Source of the DNA: Ferrovibrio sp.
Lineage (GTDB): Bacteria > Pseudomonadota > Alphaproteobacteria > Ferrovibrionales > Ferrovibrionaceae
DNA length: 60,249 nucleotides
Assembly (NCBI RefSeq): GCF_019636075.1
Contig: NZ_JAHBYG010000024.1
Coordinates: forward strand, 1-60,249
Direction of reading: 5' to 3'
The position numbers and the translations under genes were made by a program. Positions 29,701 through 39,669 of this stretch are shown here, piece after piece. Below the pieces are notes generated by a model. The model made no database searches. It was not told the origin of the DNA and worked only from the letters and a program-made list of their open reading frames with translations. Positions within the stretch are counted from its first letter, which is position 1; every line of letters starts with the position of its first letter.

Positions 29701-31053
29701 GGGCGGGTGGAAATCGAGCAGATCGACTTTTCCTTGCCTGAGTTGGTGGATTCCGTGCTGTCGATGCTGGCGCCGCGCGCAGCCGAAAAGCCCGGCCTGC
29801 TGCTGCGCGCCGAGATCGACGGCAGGTTGGCGGCGTGGCATCGCGGCGATCCCACCAGGCTGCGTCAGGTTTTGCTGAACCTGGTGGGCAATGCGCTGAA
29901 ATTCACCGAACGCGGCGCCGTGCAGGTGGAAGCGGCGCTGCTGGATGAGGCTGCTGCCATGCAGCGCCTGCGGGTGAGCGTGCGCGATACCGGCATCGGC
30001 ATTTCGCACGAACAGCAGGCGCGTCTGTTCGATGCTTTCGCGCAGGCGGATTCCTCGATCACCCGGCGCTATGGCGGCACCGGCCTGGGCCTGAGCATCT
30101 GCAAACGGCTGATCGATGGCATGGGCGGCCGCATCGGCGTGGATAGCGAGGCAGGCCAGGGCGCTTGTTTCTGGTTCGAACTCGATCTGCCGTTGGGCGG
30201 CAGCCCACGCATGGCGGCAGGCGACGCGGCTGTGGATGCGGCCGGTCTGCTGCCGCCGCTGCGCCTGCTGCTGGTGGAAGACAATGCCGTGAACCAGCGG
30301 GTGGCGGCCGGCCTGCTGCGCCAGGATGGCCATGGCGTAACGATTGCCAGCGATGGCTTCGAGGCGCTGGCGCTGGCTGGGCGGGAGAATTTCGATGCCA
30401 TCCTGATGGACATGCAGATGCCCGGGATGGATGGGCTGGAGGCCACGCGGCGCATCCGTGCCCTGGGCGGCCGGCTGGCCAGCCTGCCGATCATCGCCAT
30501 GACCGCGAATATCCAGCCCGAGGATGTGGCCGCCTGCCGCGCCGCCGGCATGGATGATCATGTGGGCAAGCCATTCGATCCGGCCCAGCTATACCTTTGT
30601 CTGCACCGGCATCTGCAGGCCGAAGGGATTGGCGCGTTGCCGGCTGGCGGGGATCGAAACCCGGCGGACGAGCGGCCCGGCAGCCCGGCCGATCCGGCGG
30701 ATGATTTTAACTGGCCGCGATTGGAGCGGCTGGAAGCCCGGTTGGGGCGCGATGAGATGGCGGTGATGCTGTTCGGCTTCCTATCCGATTTCAGCGGCCA
30801 GCTGGCCGGCTTGCTGCAGGCGGGGCAGCCGTCCGATTTCAAGCCGCTGGGCAGCTTTGCCCATACCGTGAAGGGCAGTGCCGGCACGGTGGGGCTGATG
30901 GCGGTGGCGCGGGCCGCGTCGCAGCTTGATGCCGCCTGCCGCGCCAACGATGGCCAGGCCGCCGCACGGCAAGCGGCGGCACTCGCCGCAGCGATGGCCA
31001 CAGGGGAGCAGGCGCTCAGGCAGCGCTATGGCGGCCTTCACCTGAAAGATTAG
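26761..31053 (+). CDS. Hybrid sensor histidine kinase with four PAS domains, REC and HPt
   Basis: 1430 residues, TTG start with GGGGGA eight bases before. Order: membrane segment near 20-45, helical periplasmic sensor, second membrane segment near 300-320, HAMP (about 321-370), four tandem PAS units (about 396-520, 522-645, 649-770, 774-900), HisKA with His926 in SHEIRTP, HATPase ([24 protein letters not shown]), REC with Asp1217 in [12 protein letters not shown], and HPt with His1368 in [10 protein letters not shown]. The four PAS units are clearly paralogous. No separate response regulator gene is adjacent; the next gene is a P-II gene on the other strand. Confidence 0.95.
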   Translation: MLADNGAETARGGSLRPALRIGQLIFGGFSALVGVILLSNGIGLVTLRDIERQADIFTRQAVTAGLAADMERGVTDLRLAVYGYLDSGDGNQRAEVVARAEALRRQVAEARDFAVIDGALATYAQLFDALTRLQTDRDVARQDWLSRVEVALGALEIVAGRSFEARDFSGSARAAMLRQSLLQSQAQALQILLTGSRANLVALRNALSRLRDDLLDLESGLRDEADRLTVQRLLAAYGDLESGYADLIDLEDAILREAATLDAHGRGIGASAAELRGIANAAERRLGQALRADLRQGAALNLVVGGLCLLLGLGCALVVVRRTVRPLAQITEAMRRLAGGALDTTLPYLREGNEIGQMARATDVFKAAMLAAKAAQAEAERALKELRLTEQELQESRRLLQTVLDEVPIAIHVKDGARRFTLLNRHYIEVVGRPAAELLGADESEAAGRHAPDGLAAMEDRVLKAGRATGFLEVQFPDASGRERTWLLNKAPMRGRDGAVEQILTVMFDISDQKRAQREIEKARRLLQTVLDELPIAVSLKDEHLRFVMVNRLFAEFAEAPPSRLLGRRMEELTGEAISDRTNQQDQQLLQRGTATGFVDIERLRPATGERQYLLYNKVPIRGEDGRISQILTVTLDITRQKRAERATEESRRLLRQVLDGLPIIVSVKDRDLRYRLVNRHFSRVHNMPVEAALGRTAEELFQAVPSKLALERDQAVLRNGEASGFHEMTFPDAEGNLGVWQQNKLPLHGPEGEVEAILSLAYDVTAQKQAEKLIEQSRRTLQTVLDALPVAIHLKDMERRYLLVNRYFAEVVVGGVPEEMLGKRADAVFGQRHRGFLHDYEEQVLATGRETGFVEVQHPDASGTPRAWLYNKLPIKDRDDSIRQVLTVALDITHLKEVEAELVAARDQAEQAARAKAEFLAVMSHEIRTPMNGVLGMTRLLLRTALSREQRDQVETILESGRALLGILDNILDFSKLEAGRVEIEQIDFSLPELVDSVLSMLAPRAAEKPGLLLRAEIDGRLAAWHRGDPTRLRQVLLNLVGNALKFTERGAVQVEAALLDEAAAMQRLRVSVRDTGIGISHEQQARLFDAFAQADSSITRRYGGTGLGLSICKRLIDGMGGRIGVDSEAGQGACFWFELDLPLGGSPRMAAGDAAVDAAGLLPPLRLLLVEDNAVNQRVAAGLLRQDGHGVTIASDGFEALALAGRENFDAILMDMQMPGMDGLEATRRIRALGGRLASLPIIAMTANIQPEDVAACRAAGMDDHVGKPFDPAQLYLCLHRHLQAEGIGALPAGGDRNPADERPGSPADPADDFNWPRLERLEARLGRDEMAVMLFGFLSDFSGQLAGLLQAGQPSDFKPLGSFAHTVKGSAGTVGLMAVARAASQLDAACRANDGQAAARQAAALAAAMATGEQALRQRYGGLHLKD

Positions 31054-31071
31054 GATCAACAGGAAAGGAAA

Positions 31072-31132
31072 CGGCTGCCGCTGCGTCGATGCAGACGCAT
31101 GTCCCGGGAGGAGAGGGGACGGACGGCAGCCG
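31072..31132 (+). other. Nested inverted repeats after the sensor kinase gene
   Basis: An outer 9-base inverted repeat CGGCTGCCG / CGGCAGCCG (31072-31080, 31124-31132) encloses an inner TGCGTC / GACGCA pair. It lies in the convergent gap and may be part of transcript ends. No T-tract follows. Confidence 0.4.
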
Positions 31133-31147
31133 GTGTGAAACCTTCAA

Positions 31148-31180
31148 CCGGCCGGGATTGCCTGCAGCGATCCCGGCCGG
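31148..31180. terminator. GC-rich hairpin between convergent kinase and P-II genes
   Basis: Perfect 11-base stem CCGGCCGGGAT / ATCCCGGCCGG with an 11-base loop, 10 bases beyond the P-II stop on the minus strand. It has no clear T-run, so it may be a Rho-assisted or weak terminator. Confidence 0.5.
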
Positions 31181-31189
31181 GTGTAGAGC

Positions 31190-31540
<351 letters not shown>

Positions 31541-31541
31541 T

Positions 31542-31564
31542 CAACGTTTTTATCGCAACGTTTT
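31542..31564 (-). repeat. Direct repeat in the P-II gene leader
   Basis: CAACGTTTT occurs at 31542-31550 and 31556-31564, 14 bases apart (read as AAAACGTTG on the minus strand), just upstream of the ribosome binding site. Could be a regulator half-site pair or coincidence. Confidence 0.4.
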
Positions 31565-31631
31565 GACGCCGGGCTGCCCGCGGATTTGCGGGCGCCGATC
31601 CGCGGGTTCTGGCGCTTCGCCCAGCTACTCC

Positions 31632-31647
31632 TTCAAGAACCGTGCCG
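31632..31647 (-). promoter_or_regulatory. Possible sigma-54 promoter of the P-II gene
   Basis: On the minus strand CGGCACGGTTCTTGAA resembles TGGCAC-N5-TTGCA. The -24 GG is intact; the -12 GC is replaced by GA, which weakens the call. It is about 105 bases from the start codon. P-II genes in alphaproteobacteria are often NtrC/sigma-54 regulated. Confidence 0.3.
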
Positions 31648-31698
31648 CTAGCGGATTCCGAGCATGCAGCCCGCTGCAGGCCGAGTCGAAACGGACTT

Positions 31699-31760
31699 TA
31701 GCCCGATTGGCCGGCGCCGGGAACCGATAACCGTCCGGCTCCTGCCTGCCAATCGGGCTA
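31699..31760. other. Long inverted repeat between leuA and the P-II gene
   Basis: Perfect 12-base arms TAGCCCGATTGG / CCAATCGGGCTA separated by 38 bases that also contain GCCGG/CCGGC pairing. It is in the 318-base gap between leuA and the P-II gene, which otherwise shows no gene. It may protect or terminate the leuA transcript. Confidence 0.5.
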
Positions 31761-31831
31761 TTTGCCTAATAAATAGACGCATGCATTTCCGTCGGCGCAA
31801 ATGCCCAGGATCAGATGCCGGATATCACGCC

Positions 31832-33550
<1,719 letters not shown>

Positions 33551-33587
33551 CTATTCGAAAGCGTCGGATCGGGTTTGAAAGGGCGCG

Positions 33588-33628
33588 AAAAAACGGCCGC
33601 CGAGGGGCCCCGGTGGGCTCAGCGACCG
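33588..33628 (-). terminator. Strong intrinsic terminator in the leuA leader
   Basis: Minus strand stem CGGTCGCTGAG / CTCGGCGGCCG, 11 pairs counting G-U, with a GC-rich loop that can itself pair (CCC/GGG), followed directly by six T. It stands 50 bases upstream of leuA, so it must be bypassed for expression, as in attenuation. Confidence 0.8.
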
Positions 33629-33753
33629 CCGATAAGTCGCGGGGCGAACGAAACGATCCCGGCCGCAAGACGGCTGAAACCCGGGCGGCTGAAACCCAGG
33701 CGGCTGAAACCCAGGCGGCAAAAAACAGGGCGGCTGAAAACATGAGACGACAT
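33619..33753 (-). CDS. 44-codon leader ORF with RLGFS repeats (uncertain)
   Basis: Open frame in the leuA leader starting at ATG 33753, with three tandem RxGFS units from a 15-base repeat and a TGA stop located inside the 5' arm of the terminator. A ribosome reaching this stop would open the terminator. No good ribosome binding site is seen, so translation is doubtful; it could equally be a by-product of the repeat. Confidence 0.3.
   Translation of the reverse strand: MSSHVFSRPVFCRLGFSRLGFSRPGFSRLAAGIVSFAPRLIGGR
33671..33745 (-). repeat. 15-base tandem array in the leuA leader
   Basis: Five consecutive units of CGGCTGAAACCCAGG type: three nearly identical (33671-33715) and two degenerate (33716-33745). 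It sits between the leader peptide and the terminator. Confidence 0.85.
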
Positions 33754-33832
33754 GGCTATGTCCGGAAACTAAAACTGACGTGAGGCAATTCAGGCCCCTG
33801 AGCGGGGCAAGCGACTACGAGCCCGACCCTGC

Positions 33833-33883
33833 TTACAGGATCGGGTAGCTAAGGAGCAGGGTAAGTCGCGCCGAGAACGTCAT
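33833..33883 (-). CDS. leuL: Leucine-rich leader peptide of leuA
   Basis: 16-codon reading frame, MTFSARLTLLLSYPIL, with five Leu, three of them consecutive (CTG CTC CTT), on the leuA strand. Right after it CCCGATCCTG-TAAG-CAGGGTCGGG can form a 10-pair stem across the stop codon, and ACCCTGCT of the Leu codons can alternatively pair with AGCAGGGT. This is the logic of translation-coupled attenuation: stalling at Leu codons changes the folding. The ATG lies about at the predicted transcript start, so it may be leaderless. Too short for normal gene finding. Confidence 0.7.
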   Translation of the reverse strand: MTFSARLTLLLSYPIL

Positions 33884-33890
33884 GGCGATA

Positions 33891-33919
33891 AGTCTGCCCG
33901 AAGGTGAATGTGGCGTCAA
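33891..33919 (-). promoter_or_regulatory. Promoter of the leuA leader transcript
   Basis: Minus strand TTGACG, 17-base spacer, CAGACT; the leader-peptide ATG begins 7 bases after the -10, at the expected start point. The -35 is good and the -10 weak, normal for alphaproteobacteria. Confidence 0.6.
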
Positions 33920-34009
33920 GTCGACCGTTGCCGGGTTTCCGCGCAAAAGGTAATGTCGCGCCCATCAATCGCATGGCTATTCGGCCAATCTGTGGGAGGG
34001 TTCACGGGT

Positions 34010-34711
34010 ATGAACAAGGTTTATCCAGACGCCAAGGCGGCGTTGGACGGCATCGTGCGAGACGGCATGATGGTGATGTGCGGCGGTTTCGGCCTGGTCG
34101 GCCTGCCGGAAAAACTGATCGACGCCCTGCTGGAAACCGGCGTGAAGGATCTCACCTGCGTGTCGAATAATGCCGGTGTGGATGGCGCCGGGCTTGGCAA
34201 GCTGCTGGAGACCCGCCAGATCAAGAAGATGATCGCTTCCTATGTGGGCGAGAACAAGATTTTCGCCAAGCAATACCTGGCCGGCGAACTGGAACTGGAA
34301 TTCAACCCGCAGGGCACCATGGCCGAGCGCATCCGCGCCGGCGGCGCCGGCATTCCCGCCTTCTTCACCAAGACCGGTGTGGGCACGCTGATCGCCGAGG
34401 GCAAGGAAGAGCGCGTGTTCAACGGCGAGCGCTATATCATGGAGACCGGCCTGGTGGCCGATATCTCGCTGGTGAAGGCCTGGAAGGGCGATACGGCGGG
34501 CAACCTCGTCTATCGCAAGACCGCGCGCAACTTCAATCCGGCCATGGCCACAGCGGGCAAGATCACCATTGCCGAGGTGGAAGAACTGGTGGAGCCCGGG
34601 CAGATCGATCCCGATCACATCCACACGCCAGGCATCTACGTGCAGCGCATCATCAAAGGCGCGCCGTATAACAAGATCATCGAGAACCGCACCGTGCGGA
34701 AGCGCGGCTGA
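34010..34711 (+). CDS. scoA: 3-Oxoacid CoA-transferase subunit A
   Basis: 233 residues. The ATG at 34010 has GGGAGGG nine bases upstream, so it is preferred over in-frame starts further left. The CoA-binding [13 protein letters not shown] and the SCOT A-subunit motifs [11 protein letters not shown] and [10 protein letters not shown] are present. With subunit B it transfers CoA from succinyl-CoA to acetoacetate or another 3-oxoacid, used in ketone-body or PHB breakdown. Divergent from the leuA leader. Confidence 0.92.
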   Translation: MNKVYPDAKAALDGIVRDGMMVMCGGFGLVGLPEKLIDALLETGVKDLTCVSNNAGVDGAGLGKLLETRQIKKMIASYVGENKIFAKQYLAGELELEFNPQGTMAERIRAGGAGIPAFFTKTGVGTLIAEGKEERVFNGERYIMETGLVADISLVKAWKGDTAGNLVYRKTARNFNPAMATAGKITIAEVEELVEPGQIDPDHIHTPGIYVQRIIKGAPYNKIIENRTVRKRG

Positions 34712-34731
34712 GGCGGGAAGGAGACATACAC

Positions 34732-35382
34732 ATGGCTTGGACCCGCGATGAAATGGCCGCCCGCGCTGCGAAGGAGCTCAAGGACGGCTTCTACGTCAAT
34801 CTCGGCATCGGCATCCCCACCCTGGTTTCCAACTTCATCCCGCCGGGCGTGGATGTGGTGCTGCAATCGGAAAACGGCATGCTCGGCATGGGCCCGTTTC
34901 CCTATGAGGACGAGATCGATCCCGATCTGATCAATGCCGGCAAGCAGACCATCACCGAACTGCCTTATTCCAGCTATTTCGGCTCGGATCAGTCGTTTGC
35001 GATGATCCGCGGCGGCCATATCGATCTGTCGATCCTCGGCGCCATGCAGGTGGCCGAGAATGGCGATCTGGCCAACTGGATGATTCCGGGCAAGATGGTG
35101 AAGGGCATGGGCGGCGCCATGGACCTGGTGGCCGGCGTGAAGCGCGTTGTGGTGGTGATGGAACATGCCGCCAAGGATGGCGAGAAGAAGCTGCTCAAAC
35201 GCTGCACCCTGCCGCTCACCGGCGCCGGTGTGGTGGATATGGTGGTGACCGATCTGGCGGTGTTCTCGATCGACCGCAAGGGCGGCGGCATGGTGTTGCT
35301 GGAACGCGCCCCGGGCGTTTCGCTGGAGGAAATCGCCTCCAAGACCGAAGCGGCCTACACGGTGGCTGCCAGCGCGAAATAA
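34732..35382 (+). CDS. scoB: 3-Oxoacid CoA-transferase subunit B
   Basis: 216 residues. [15 protein letters not shown] and the catalytic glutamate in [12 protein letters not shown] identify the SCOT B subunit; [14 protein letters not shown] is another family signature. Ribosome binding site GGAAGGAG precedes the start and the gap to scoA is 20 bases, so both are co-transcribed. A T-rich terminator follows. Confidence 0.93.
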   Translation: MAWTRDEMAARAAKELKDGFYVNLGIGIPTLVSNFIPPGVDVVLQSENGMLGMGPFPYEDEIDPDLINAGKQTITELPYSSYFGSDQSFAMIRGGHIDLSILGAMQVAENGDLANWMIPGKMVKGMGGAMDLVAGVKRVVVVMEHAAKDGEKKLLKRCTLPLTGAGVVDMVVTDLAVFSIDRKGGGMVLLERAPGVSLEEIASKTEAAYTVAASAK

Positions 35383-35415
35383 GCCCTCAGGGCTTTTATC
35401 CGCGCCTGAACAACA

Positions 35416-35446
35416 GGCCCCGGTGATTGTCGCCGGGGCCTTTTTT
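35416..35446 (+). terminator. Intrinsic terminator of the scoAB operon
   Basis: GGCCCCGG / CCGGGGCC perfect 8-base stem, 9-base loop, followed by six T, 34 bases after the scoB stop. Confidence 0.92.
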
Positions 35447-35504
35447 CGGCTTGAGCCGCTTTTTCGACTTGGGCGGGACGGAATTGCAGACGTATGATGG
35501 CGGC

Positions 35505-35714
35505 ATGAAACCCGAGGATGCATATGCCGACAGCTTGCTGCAAATACACCGCGAGCTGGGTGCTTTCATGGCAGAAGTGCAGGATGCGCTAAATGATGGC
35601 GATCCGCGCTGCACGCCATCATGGGCGAAATCCTGGGAGCGCGTGCGCAGCGAATTCGAGGTGCGCATCGCCGAACTGGAAGCCGCAAGGCTGATCGCGC
35701 GTAACGATCTCTGA
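35505..35714 (+). CDS. Small acidic hypothetical protein
   Basis: 69 residues, MKPEDAYADSLLQIHRELG start, largely helical and charged (FEVRIAELEAARLIAR at the C-terminus). The ATG follows TGGCGGC; an upstream in-frame start at 35427 would run through the scoB terminator and is rejected. No domain recognised. Its stop lies inside the first copy of a 20-base tandem duplication. Confidence 0.55.
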   Translation: MKPEDAYADSLLQIHRELGAFMAEVQDALNDGDPRCTPSWAKSWERVRSEFEVRIAELEAARLIARNDL

Positions 35715-35742
35715 TGGATCAGAACGATCTCTGATGGATCAG
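35703..35742. repeat. Perfect 20-base tandem duplication at two convergent gene ends
   Basis: AACGATCTCTGATGGATCAG occurs twice in a row. The first copy carries the stop of the 69-residue gene, the second the stop of the opposite gene. Confidence 0.95.
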
Positions 35743-36359
35743 AACTGGTCTTTTTCGCTGTCGCCTTCCTGGTCATGGCGTTCCGGTAGCGCGTGATCCG
35801 GCACCAGCACCCAATCCTGCGCCATCTGCAAGCCTTTTTCCGCCGCTTCCTGCGCCAGCCAGCCGGCAAGCGCGGCCGCCACGGCGGGCGCTGCCGCCTT
35901 GGCGATGAAAGGCGCGCCGATGGCGCCCAGCGCAATCGTTGAGGCGCTGGCGGCCAGCGTGGAGGCCGCGCCGCTGCCGGCGCCGCAGAAGGTTTCGCGG
36001 CCGGTGCCGGCAATCGCCTCGCGCCAGGTGATTTCGCCACGCGCCTTGCGATGCAGATGCAGGGTGGCGGCAATCGCAGCCGAACTCAGCGCACCGCTGA
36101 ACATGCCGCCACGCGTGACCCTGGCAAAAGCTTCCTTGCCCATTGCCTGGCCTGCCGCGCCGCCATGCTGCATGGCAACGCTGCCCAGCGCCACCACAAC
36201 ATCGCTGCCCATGCGCAACAGCCGCAAGGTGCTGCGCTGTTCAAGCCGTGCCTGCACGCGCGATGCGATGTCGGAGCCGCGCCGCAGGCCATGCTGCATG
36301 GTCTTGCGCAAATTTTCCGGACGCAGATTTTCAGGGTCGAAAGGCATGCGGAACTTCAT
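35739..36359 (-). CDS. Hypothetical Ala/Gly-rich protein with hydrophobic segments
   Basis: About 206 residues from MKFRMPFDPENLRPENLRK, the start chosen because upstream residues look non-coding. Central and C-terminal stretches are rich in Ala and Gly (STLAASASTIALGAIGAPF, AAAPAVAAALAGWLAQEAAE), fitting glycine-zipper-type membrane insertion. The N-terminal third is basic and helical. No family recognised. Confidence 0.6.
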   Translation of the reverse strand: MKFRMPFDPENLRPENLRKTMQHGLRRGSDIASRVQARLEQRSTLRLLRMGSDVVVALGSVAMQHGGAAGQAMGKEAFARVTRGGMFSGALSSAAIAATLHLHRKARGEITWREAIAGTGRETFCGAGSGAASTLAASASTIALGAIGAPFIAKAAAPAVAAALAGWLAQEAAEKGLQMAQDWVLVPDHALPERHDQEGDSEKDQF

Positions 36360-36593
36360 GCCGCATAGATGATGTGCCGCCCATCGCAATTCAAGCCAGC
36401 CAATACCTGCCGCACAATTTTCGGCCGGGCAATTCGCCTGGGCCGGGTGATGCCACGCTATGGCCGCAAACAATCCCCGAGCGAGCCTCATTCCCACCAT
36501 TTTTGGCCGCGCTCAATACATCCATCGGCGAATATCCGGGTTTTTTGCGCCGTACAGCAACATCTCAAGTAATAATCAACAAGGAGAGTCATC

Positions 36594-37214
36594 ATGCAAA
36601 GCCAGGCCATAACCCAAATGCCTTCCAATTCCGCCGGCAAGCTTGCTGGCAAGCGCGCCAATCGCCGCCATGCGGTGATGGCGATGCTGGCGATTGCCGC
36701 GCTGCCGCTGGCGGCCTGCGCGGGCGGCCCGCGTGAATCGGTCAACGGCAGCATCACCTACAAGGATCCGATCGCCTTGCCGGCGGATTCCATGCTGGTG
36801 GTGCGCCTGCTGGATGCCACCCGCGGCAATATGGCCGCCTATACGGTGGTTGAGCAGCGTATCCTCTCGCCGCGCCTGCCCACCACTTTCGACCTGCGTT
36901 ACCGCTTCGGCGATATCAATCCGCAGGGCGCCTATTATGTGCAGGCGCAGGTGGAGCATGCCGGTCGCGTGCTGCTGATCAATGACCGCGATTATGCGGT
37001 GATCACCCGCACGCTGCCCTCGAGCGGCATTCAGGTGAACCTGGTGCCTACGCCGGGTACGGTGCTGTTGCCGGCAACCAGCAACACGGTGGCGCCGGCC
37101 ACCACCACCACGGTGATCCAGACCGCGCCGGTTCCGGCCCAGGCCAGTTCGATGCCGGCGCCGGTGACCGTGATCGTGCCGGGCGGCAACACGGTGATCA
37201 CTCCGGCCAGGTAA
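36594..37214 (+). CDS. YbaY-family lipoprotein
   Basis: 206 residues with a long basic N-region and lipobox (LAIAALPLAAC, Cys about residue 42). The mature part GSITYKDPIALPADSMLVVRLLD and TTFDLRYRFGDINPQGAYYVQAQVEHAGRVLLIND is the YbaY (DUF/PF09619) beta-sandwich. A Pro/Thr/Ala-rich tail follows. Outer-envelope lipoprotein, reported as secretion chaperone-like in some relatives; role here unknown. AAGGAGAG lies upstream of the ATG. Confidence 0.85.
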   Translation: MQSQAITQMPSNSAGKLAGKRANRRHAVMAMLAIAALPLAACAGGPRESVNGSITYKDPIALPADSMLVVRLLDATRGNMAAYTVVEQRILSPRLPTTFDLRYRFGDINPQGAYYVQAQVEHAGRVLLINDRDYAVITRTLPSSGIQVNLVPTPGTVLLPATSNTVAPATTTTVIQTAPVPAQASSMPAPVTVIVPGGNTVITPAR

Positions 37215-37252
37215 GACCTGCCTGATTATATCGGGCGGAAAATGAAAGAAGC

Positions 37253-37291
37253 GCGCCTGATGCCGGGATGATCGGCGTCAGGCGCCTTTTT
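37253..37291 (+). terminator. Terminator of the YbaY gene, overlapping the acr3 end
   Basis: GCGCCTGATGCCG / CGGCGTCAGGCGC stem (one G-T pair), short loop, then TTTTT on the plus strand. The minus strand acr3 stop (37278-37280) lies within the 3' arm. Confidence 0.85.
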
Positions 37292-38300
37292 CGTACCAGG
37301 CCTTGCTGGCATTCACGATTTTCACCACAGACAGCATCACCGGCACCTCGATCAGCACGCCCACCACGGTGGCCAGTGCGGCGCCGGAATTGAGCCCGAA
37401 AATGCTGATAGCGGCGGCCACCGCGAGTTCGAAGAAATTGCTCGCGCCGATCAAAGCCGATGGTCCGGCCACGCAATGGGCCACGCCCAGCCGCCGGTTC
37501 AACCAATAGGCCAGGCCGGAATTGAAATAGACCTGGATCAGGATCGGCACCGCAAGCAATGCGATAACCAGCGGATGCGCCACGATCTGTTCGCCCTGGA
37601 AGGCAAACAGCAAGACCAGGGTCGCCAGCAAAGCCAGCAGCGAGATCGGCCCCAGCGCTTTCAGCGTCCGATCGAGCGCGGCTTGCCCCTTTTGCAGCAA
37701 TCCGCGCCGCCAGACCTGGGCGATGGCCACCGGCGCCACGATGTAAAGCGCCACAGACAACAGCAGAGTTTGCCAGGGCACGCTGATCGCCGAGATGCCC
37801 AGCAGCAGGCCTACGATGGGGGCGAAGGCCAGCACCATGATGGCATCGTTGAGCGCCACCTGGCTGAGCGTGAAATGCGGTTCGCCTTTCACCAGATTGC
37901 TCCACACGAATACCATGGCGGTGCAGGGCGCGGCGGCCAGCAGGATCAGGCCGGCAATGTAGGAATCGATCTGCCCGGCCGGCAGATAGGGGCGGAACAG
38001 CCAGCCGATGAACAGCCAGCCAAGCAGCGCCATGGAAAACGGCTTCACCGCCCAGTTCACGAATATTGTTACGCCCACGCCGCGCCAATGCTGGGCAACC
38101 TGGCCCATGGCGGCAAAATCTATCTTCAGCAGCATGGGTATGATCATCAGCCAGATCAGCAATGCCACCGGCAGATTCACCTGGGCGATCTCGGCCGCTG
38201 CGATGGCCTGGAATATGGCGGGAAAGGCATGCCCCAGAATGATGCCGGCGATGATGCAAAGGGCGACCCAAAGGGTGAGGTAACGTTCGAACAGCGTCAT
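37278..38300 (-). CDS. acr3: ACR3-type arsenite efflux transporter
   Basis: 340 residues, ten membrane segments of the ACR3/bile-acid transporter fold. Conserved APCTAMVFVWSNL carries the essential Cys for As(III), and VALNDAIMVLAFAPIVGLLL is another family landmark. Pumps arsenite out using the proton gradient. Last gene of arsR-arsC-acr3, 13 bases after arsC. Confidence 0.94.
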   Translation of the reverse strand: MTLFERYLTLWVALCIIAGIILGHAFPAIFQAIAAAEIAQVNLPVALLIWLMIIPMLLKIDFAAMGQVAQHWRGVGVTIFVNWAVKPFSMALLGWLFIGWLFRPYLPAGQIDSYIAGLILLAAAPCTAMVFVWSNLVKGEPHFTLSQVALNDAIMVLAFAPIVGLLLGISAISVPWQTLLLSVALYIVAPVAIAQVWRRGLLQKGQAALDRTLKALGPISLLALLATLVLLFAFQGEQIVAHPLVIALLAVPILIQVYFNSGLAYWLNRRLGVAHCVAGPSALIGASNFFELAVAAAISIFGLNSGAALATVVGVLIEVPVMLSVVKIVNASKAWYEKGA

Positions 38301-38313
38301 GGCTTGATACGCT

Positions 38314-38823
38314 TCACTGGCGGCCGATTTCGGCCAGGCGGTTGCGCAGGCTCATGGCATCCAGCGATTGCAGCGGCAAGCTGGCGAAAATGCGGATGCG
38401 GTTGCGCAATGCCCGCAGCGTTTCGGCAAAGGCCAGGCGGCGCATGGTTTCCTCGCCTTCAACGGCAGCGGGATCGGGCAGGCCCCAATGCGCGGTCATC
38501 GGATGGCCGGGCCAGATCGGGCAGGGTTCGTTGGCGGCGTTGTCGCAGACCGTGAATATGAAATCCATCTGTGGCGCACCGGGCGCGGAGAATTCTTCCC
38601 AGGATTTCGAGCGCAGGCCATCCAGCGGCAGGCCTTCGCGGCGCAGCAGGTCCAGCGCCAGCGGATGCACCTCGCCCTTGGGAAAGCTGCCGGCGCTGTA
38701 GCCGCGAAAGCGTGCCGGATTCTCGGCATTCATCAGCGCTTCGGCCAGGATGCTGCGCGCCGAATTGCCGGTGCACAGGAACAGGATGTTAAACGGTTTT
38801 GCGCCGGGGCTTGCAGACGACAT
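38314..38823 (-). CDS. arsC: Arsenate reductase ArsC (LMW phosphatase type)
   Basis: 169 residues. The P-loop LFLCTGNSARSILAEALM with the catalytic Cys17, and TVCDNAANEPCPIWPGHP with further cysteines for the thioredoxin-linked disulfide cascade, identify the ArsC-like LMW phosphatase. Reduces arsenate to arsenite for export. Its start overlaps the arsR end by about 35 bases. Confidence 0.92.
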   Translation of the reverse strand: MSSASPGAKPFNILFLCTGNSARSILAEALMNAENPARFRGYSAGSFPKGEVHPLALDLLRREGLPLDGLRSKSWEEFSAPGAPQMDFIFTVCDNAANEPCPIWPGHPMTAHWGLPDPAAVEGEETMRRLAFAETLRALRNRIRIFASLPLQSLDAMSLRNRLAEIGRQ

Positions 38824-39151
38824 CGGGCTTTCTCTTGCTTTGCGGGATACAGAGTTCGGGATTGCCGCCGCAGCAGCGGTCGGTCAGGAAGCCGATCAGG
38901 CCGTTCATCGCCGCCACATCCACCGCATAGATCAACGAACGGCTGGCGCGCCGCTGGTTGATCAGCCCGGCGCCGCGCAATTGCGCCAGATGAAACGACA
39001 GCGTAGCGGGCGGAACCCCCAGCGCCTCGGCAATCGCACCCGCCGGCATGCCTGCCGGGCCTTGCTCCACCAGCAGACGATAGATCGCCAGACGGGTTTC
39101 CTGGGCCAGGGCGGCAAAGGCGGTAACGGCGGCTGCATCTTTAATTTCCAT
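38789..39151 (-). CDS. arsR: ArsR/SmtB-type arsenic-responsive repressor
   Basis: About 120 residues from MEIKDAAAVTAFAALAQ. Winged helix with recognition helix VPPATLSFHLAQLRGAGLI. The usual CVCDLC motif in helix 3 is absent; cysteines are in the C-terminus (DRCCGGNPELC), matching the type-3 ArsR repressors with C-terminal As(III) sites. First gene of the operon. The start is supported by an AT-rich operator just upstream; an ATG ten codons earlier would put that operator inside the gene. Confidence 0.88.
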   Translation of the reverse strand: MEIKDAAAVTAFAALAQETRLAIYRLLVEQGPAGMPAGAIAEALGVPPATLSFHLAQLRGAGLINQRRASRSLIYAVDVAAMNGLIGFLTDRCCGGNPELCIPQSKRKPDVVCKPRRKTV

Positions 39152-39178
39152 ATTTCCAAATATATCAAAATATATCGC
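39152..39178 (-). promoter_or_regulatory. ArsR operator/promoter
   Basis: AT-rich repeats ATATATTTTGATATATTTGG immediately before arsR on its strand, in a GC-rich neighbourhood, typical of self-repressing arsR promoters. Confidence 0.6.
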
Positions 39179-39289
39179 CATGTCCAGTGCCGGGAAAGCC
39201 CTCCAGGCAGGCCGGCCTCGCCACAACGTGAGGTCGCCGGCCGGCACTTTGCCTTATGCTGAGGAGCGCAAAGTTATGGAGGCTGTGTC

Positions 39290-39667
39290 ATGCGCCAGTT
39301 TGTATCCTCACGCCGTCGGTTGTTTGGCCTTGCCGTTGTTGCCCTGGCTGCGGCTCTCGTATCCGCCACATCCTGGGCGCATCATGGCTGGGGCTCTTAC
39401 GACAGCAACACGGTGCTTACGCTGGATGGCGTGGTGACCGCGCTCAATCCGGATAATCCGCATGGCGAATTGTCGCTCAAGACGGCAGACAAAACCTGGA
39501 TCGTCACGCTTTCGCCGCCCTCGCGCATGGCCAATCGCGGCAAGCCGATTGTCGATATCAAGCTGGGCGACCGCGTGGTGGCGGTGGGCTATCCCAGCCG
39601 CAGCAAACCCGATGAGATGCGCGCCGAACGCATCACCCATAATGGCGTGACCGTGGAACTGCGCTGA
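39290..39667 (+). CDS. DUF6152-like secreted protein
   Basis: 125 residues, Tat/Sec-like signal peptide (SSRRRLFGLAVVALAAALVSATSWA) and mature start HHGWGSYDSNTVLTLDGVVT, which is the DUF6152 pattern. The rest looks like an OB-like beta domain (GDRVVAVGYPSRSKPDEMRAE). Function unknown. GGAGG precedes the ATG. The next gene follows after 2 bases, so they are coupled. Confidence 0.75.
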   Translation: MRQFVSSRRRLFGLAVVALAAALVSATSWAHHGWGSYDSNTVLTLDGVVTALNPDNPHGELSLKTADKTWIVTLSPPSRMANRGKPIVDIKLGDRVVAVGYPSRSKPDEMRAERITHNGVTVELR

Positions 39668-39669
39668 TC

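Noticed and set aside
27136..30561. 1141-codon minus-strand frame opposite the sensor kinase
   Set aside because: His/Gln-rich antisense of a clearly conserved kinase; high GC keeps the frame open by chance.
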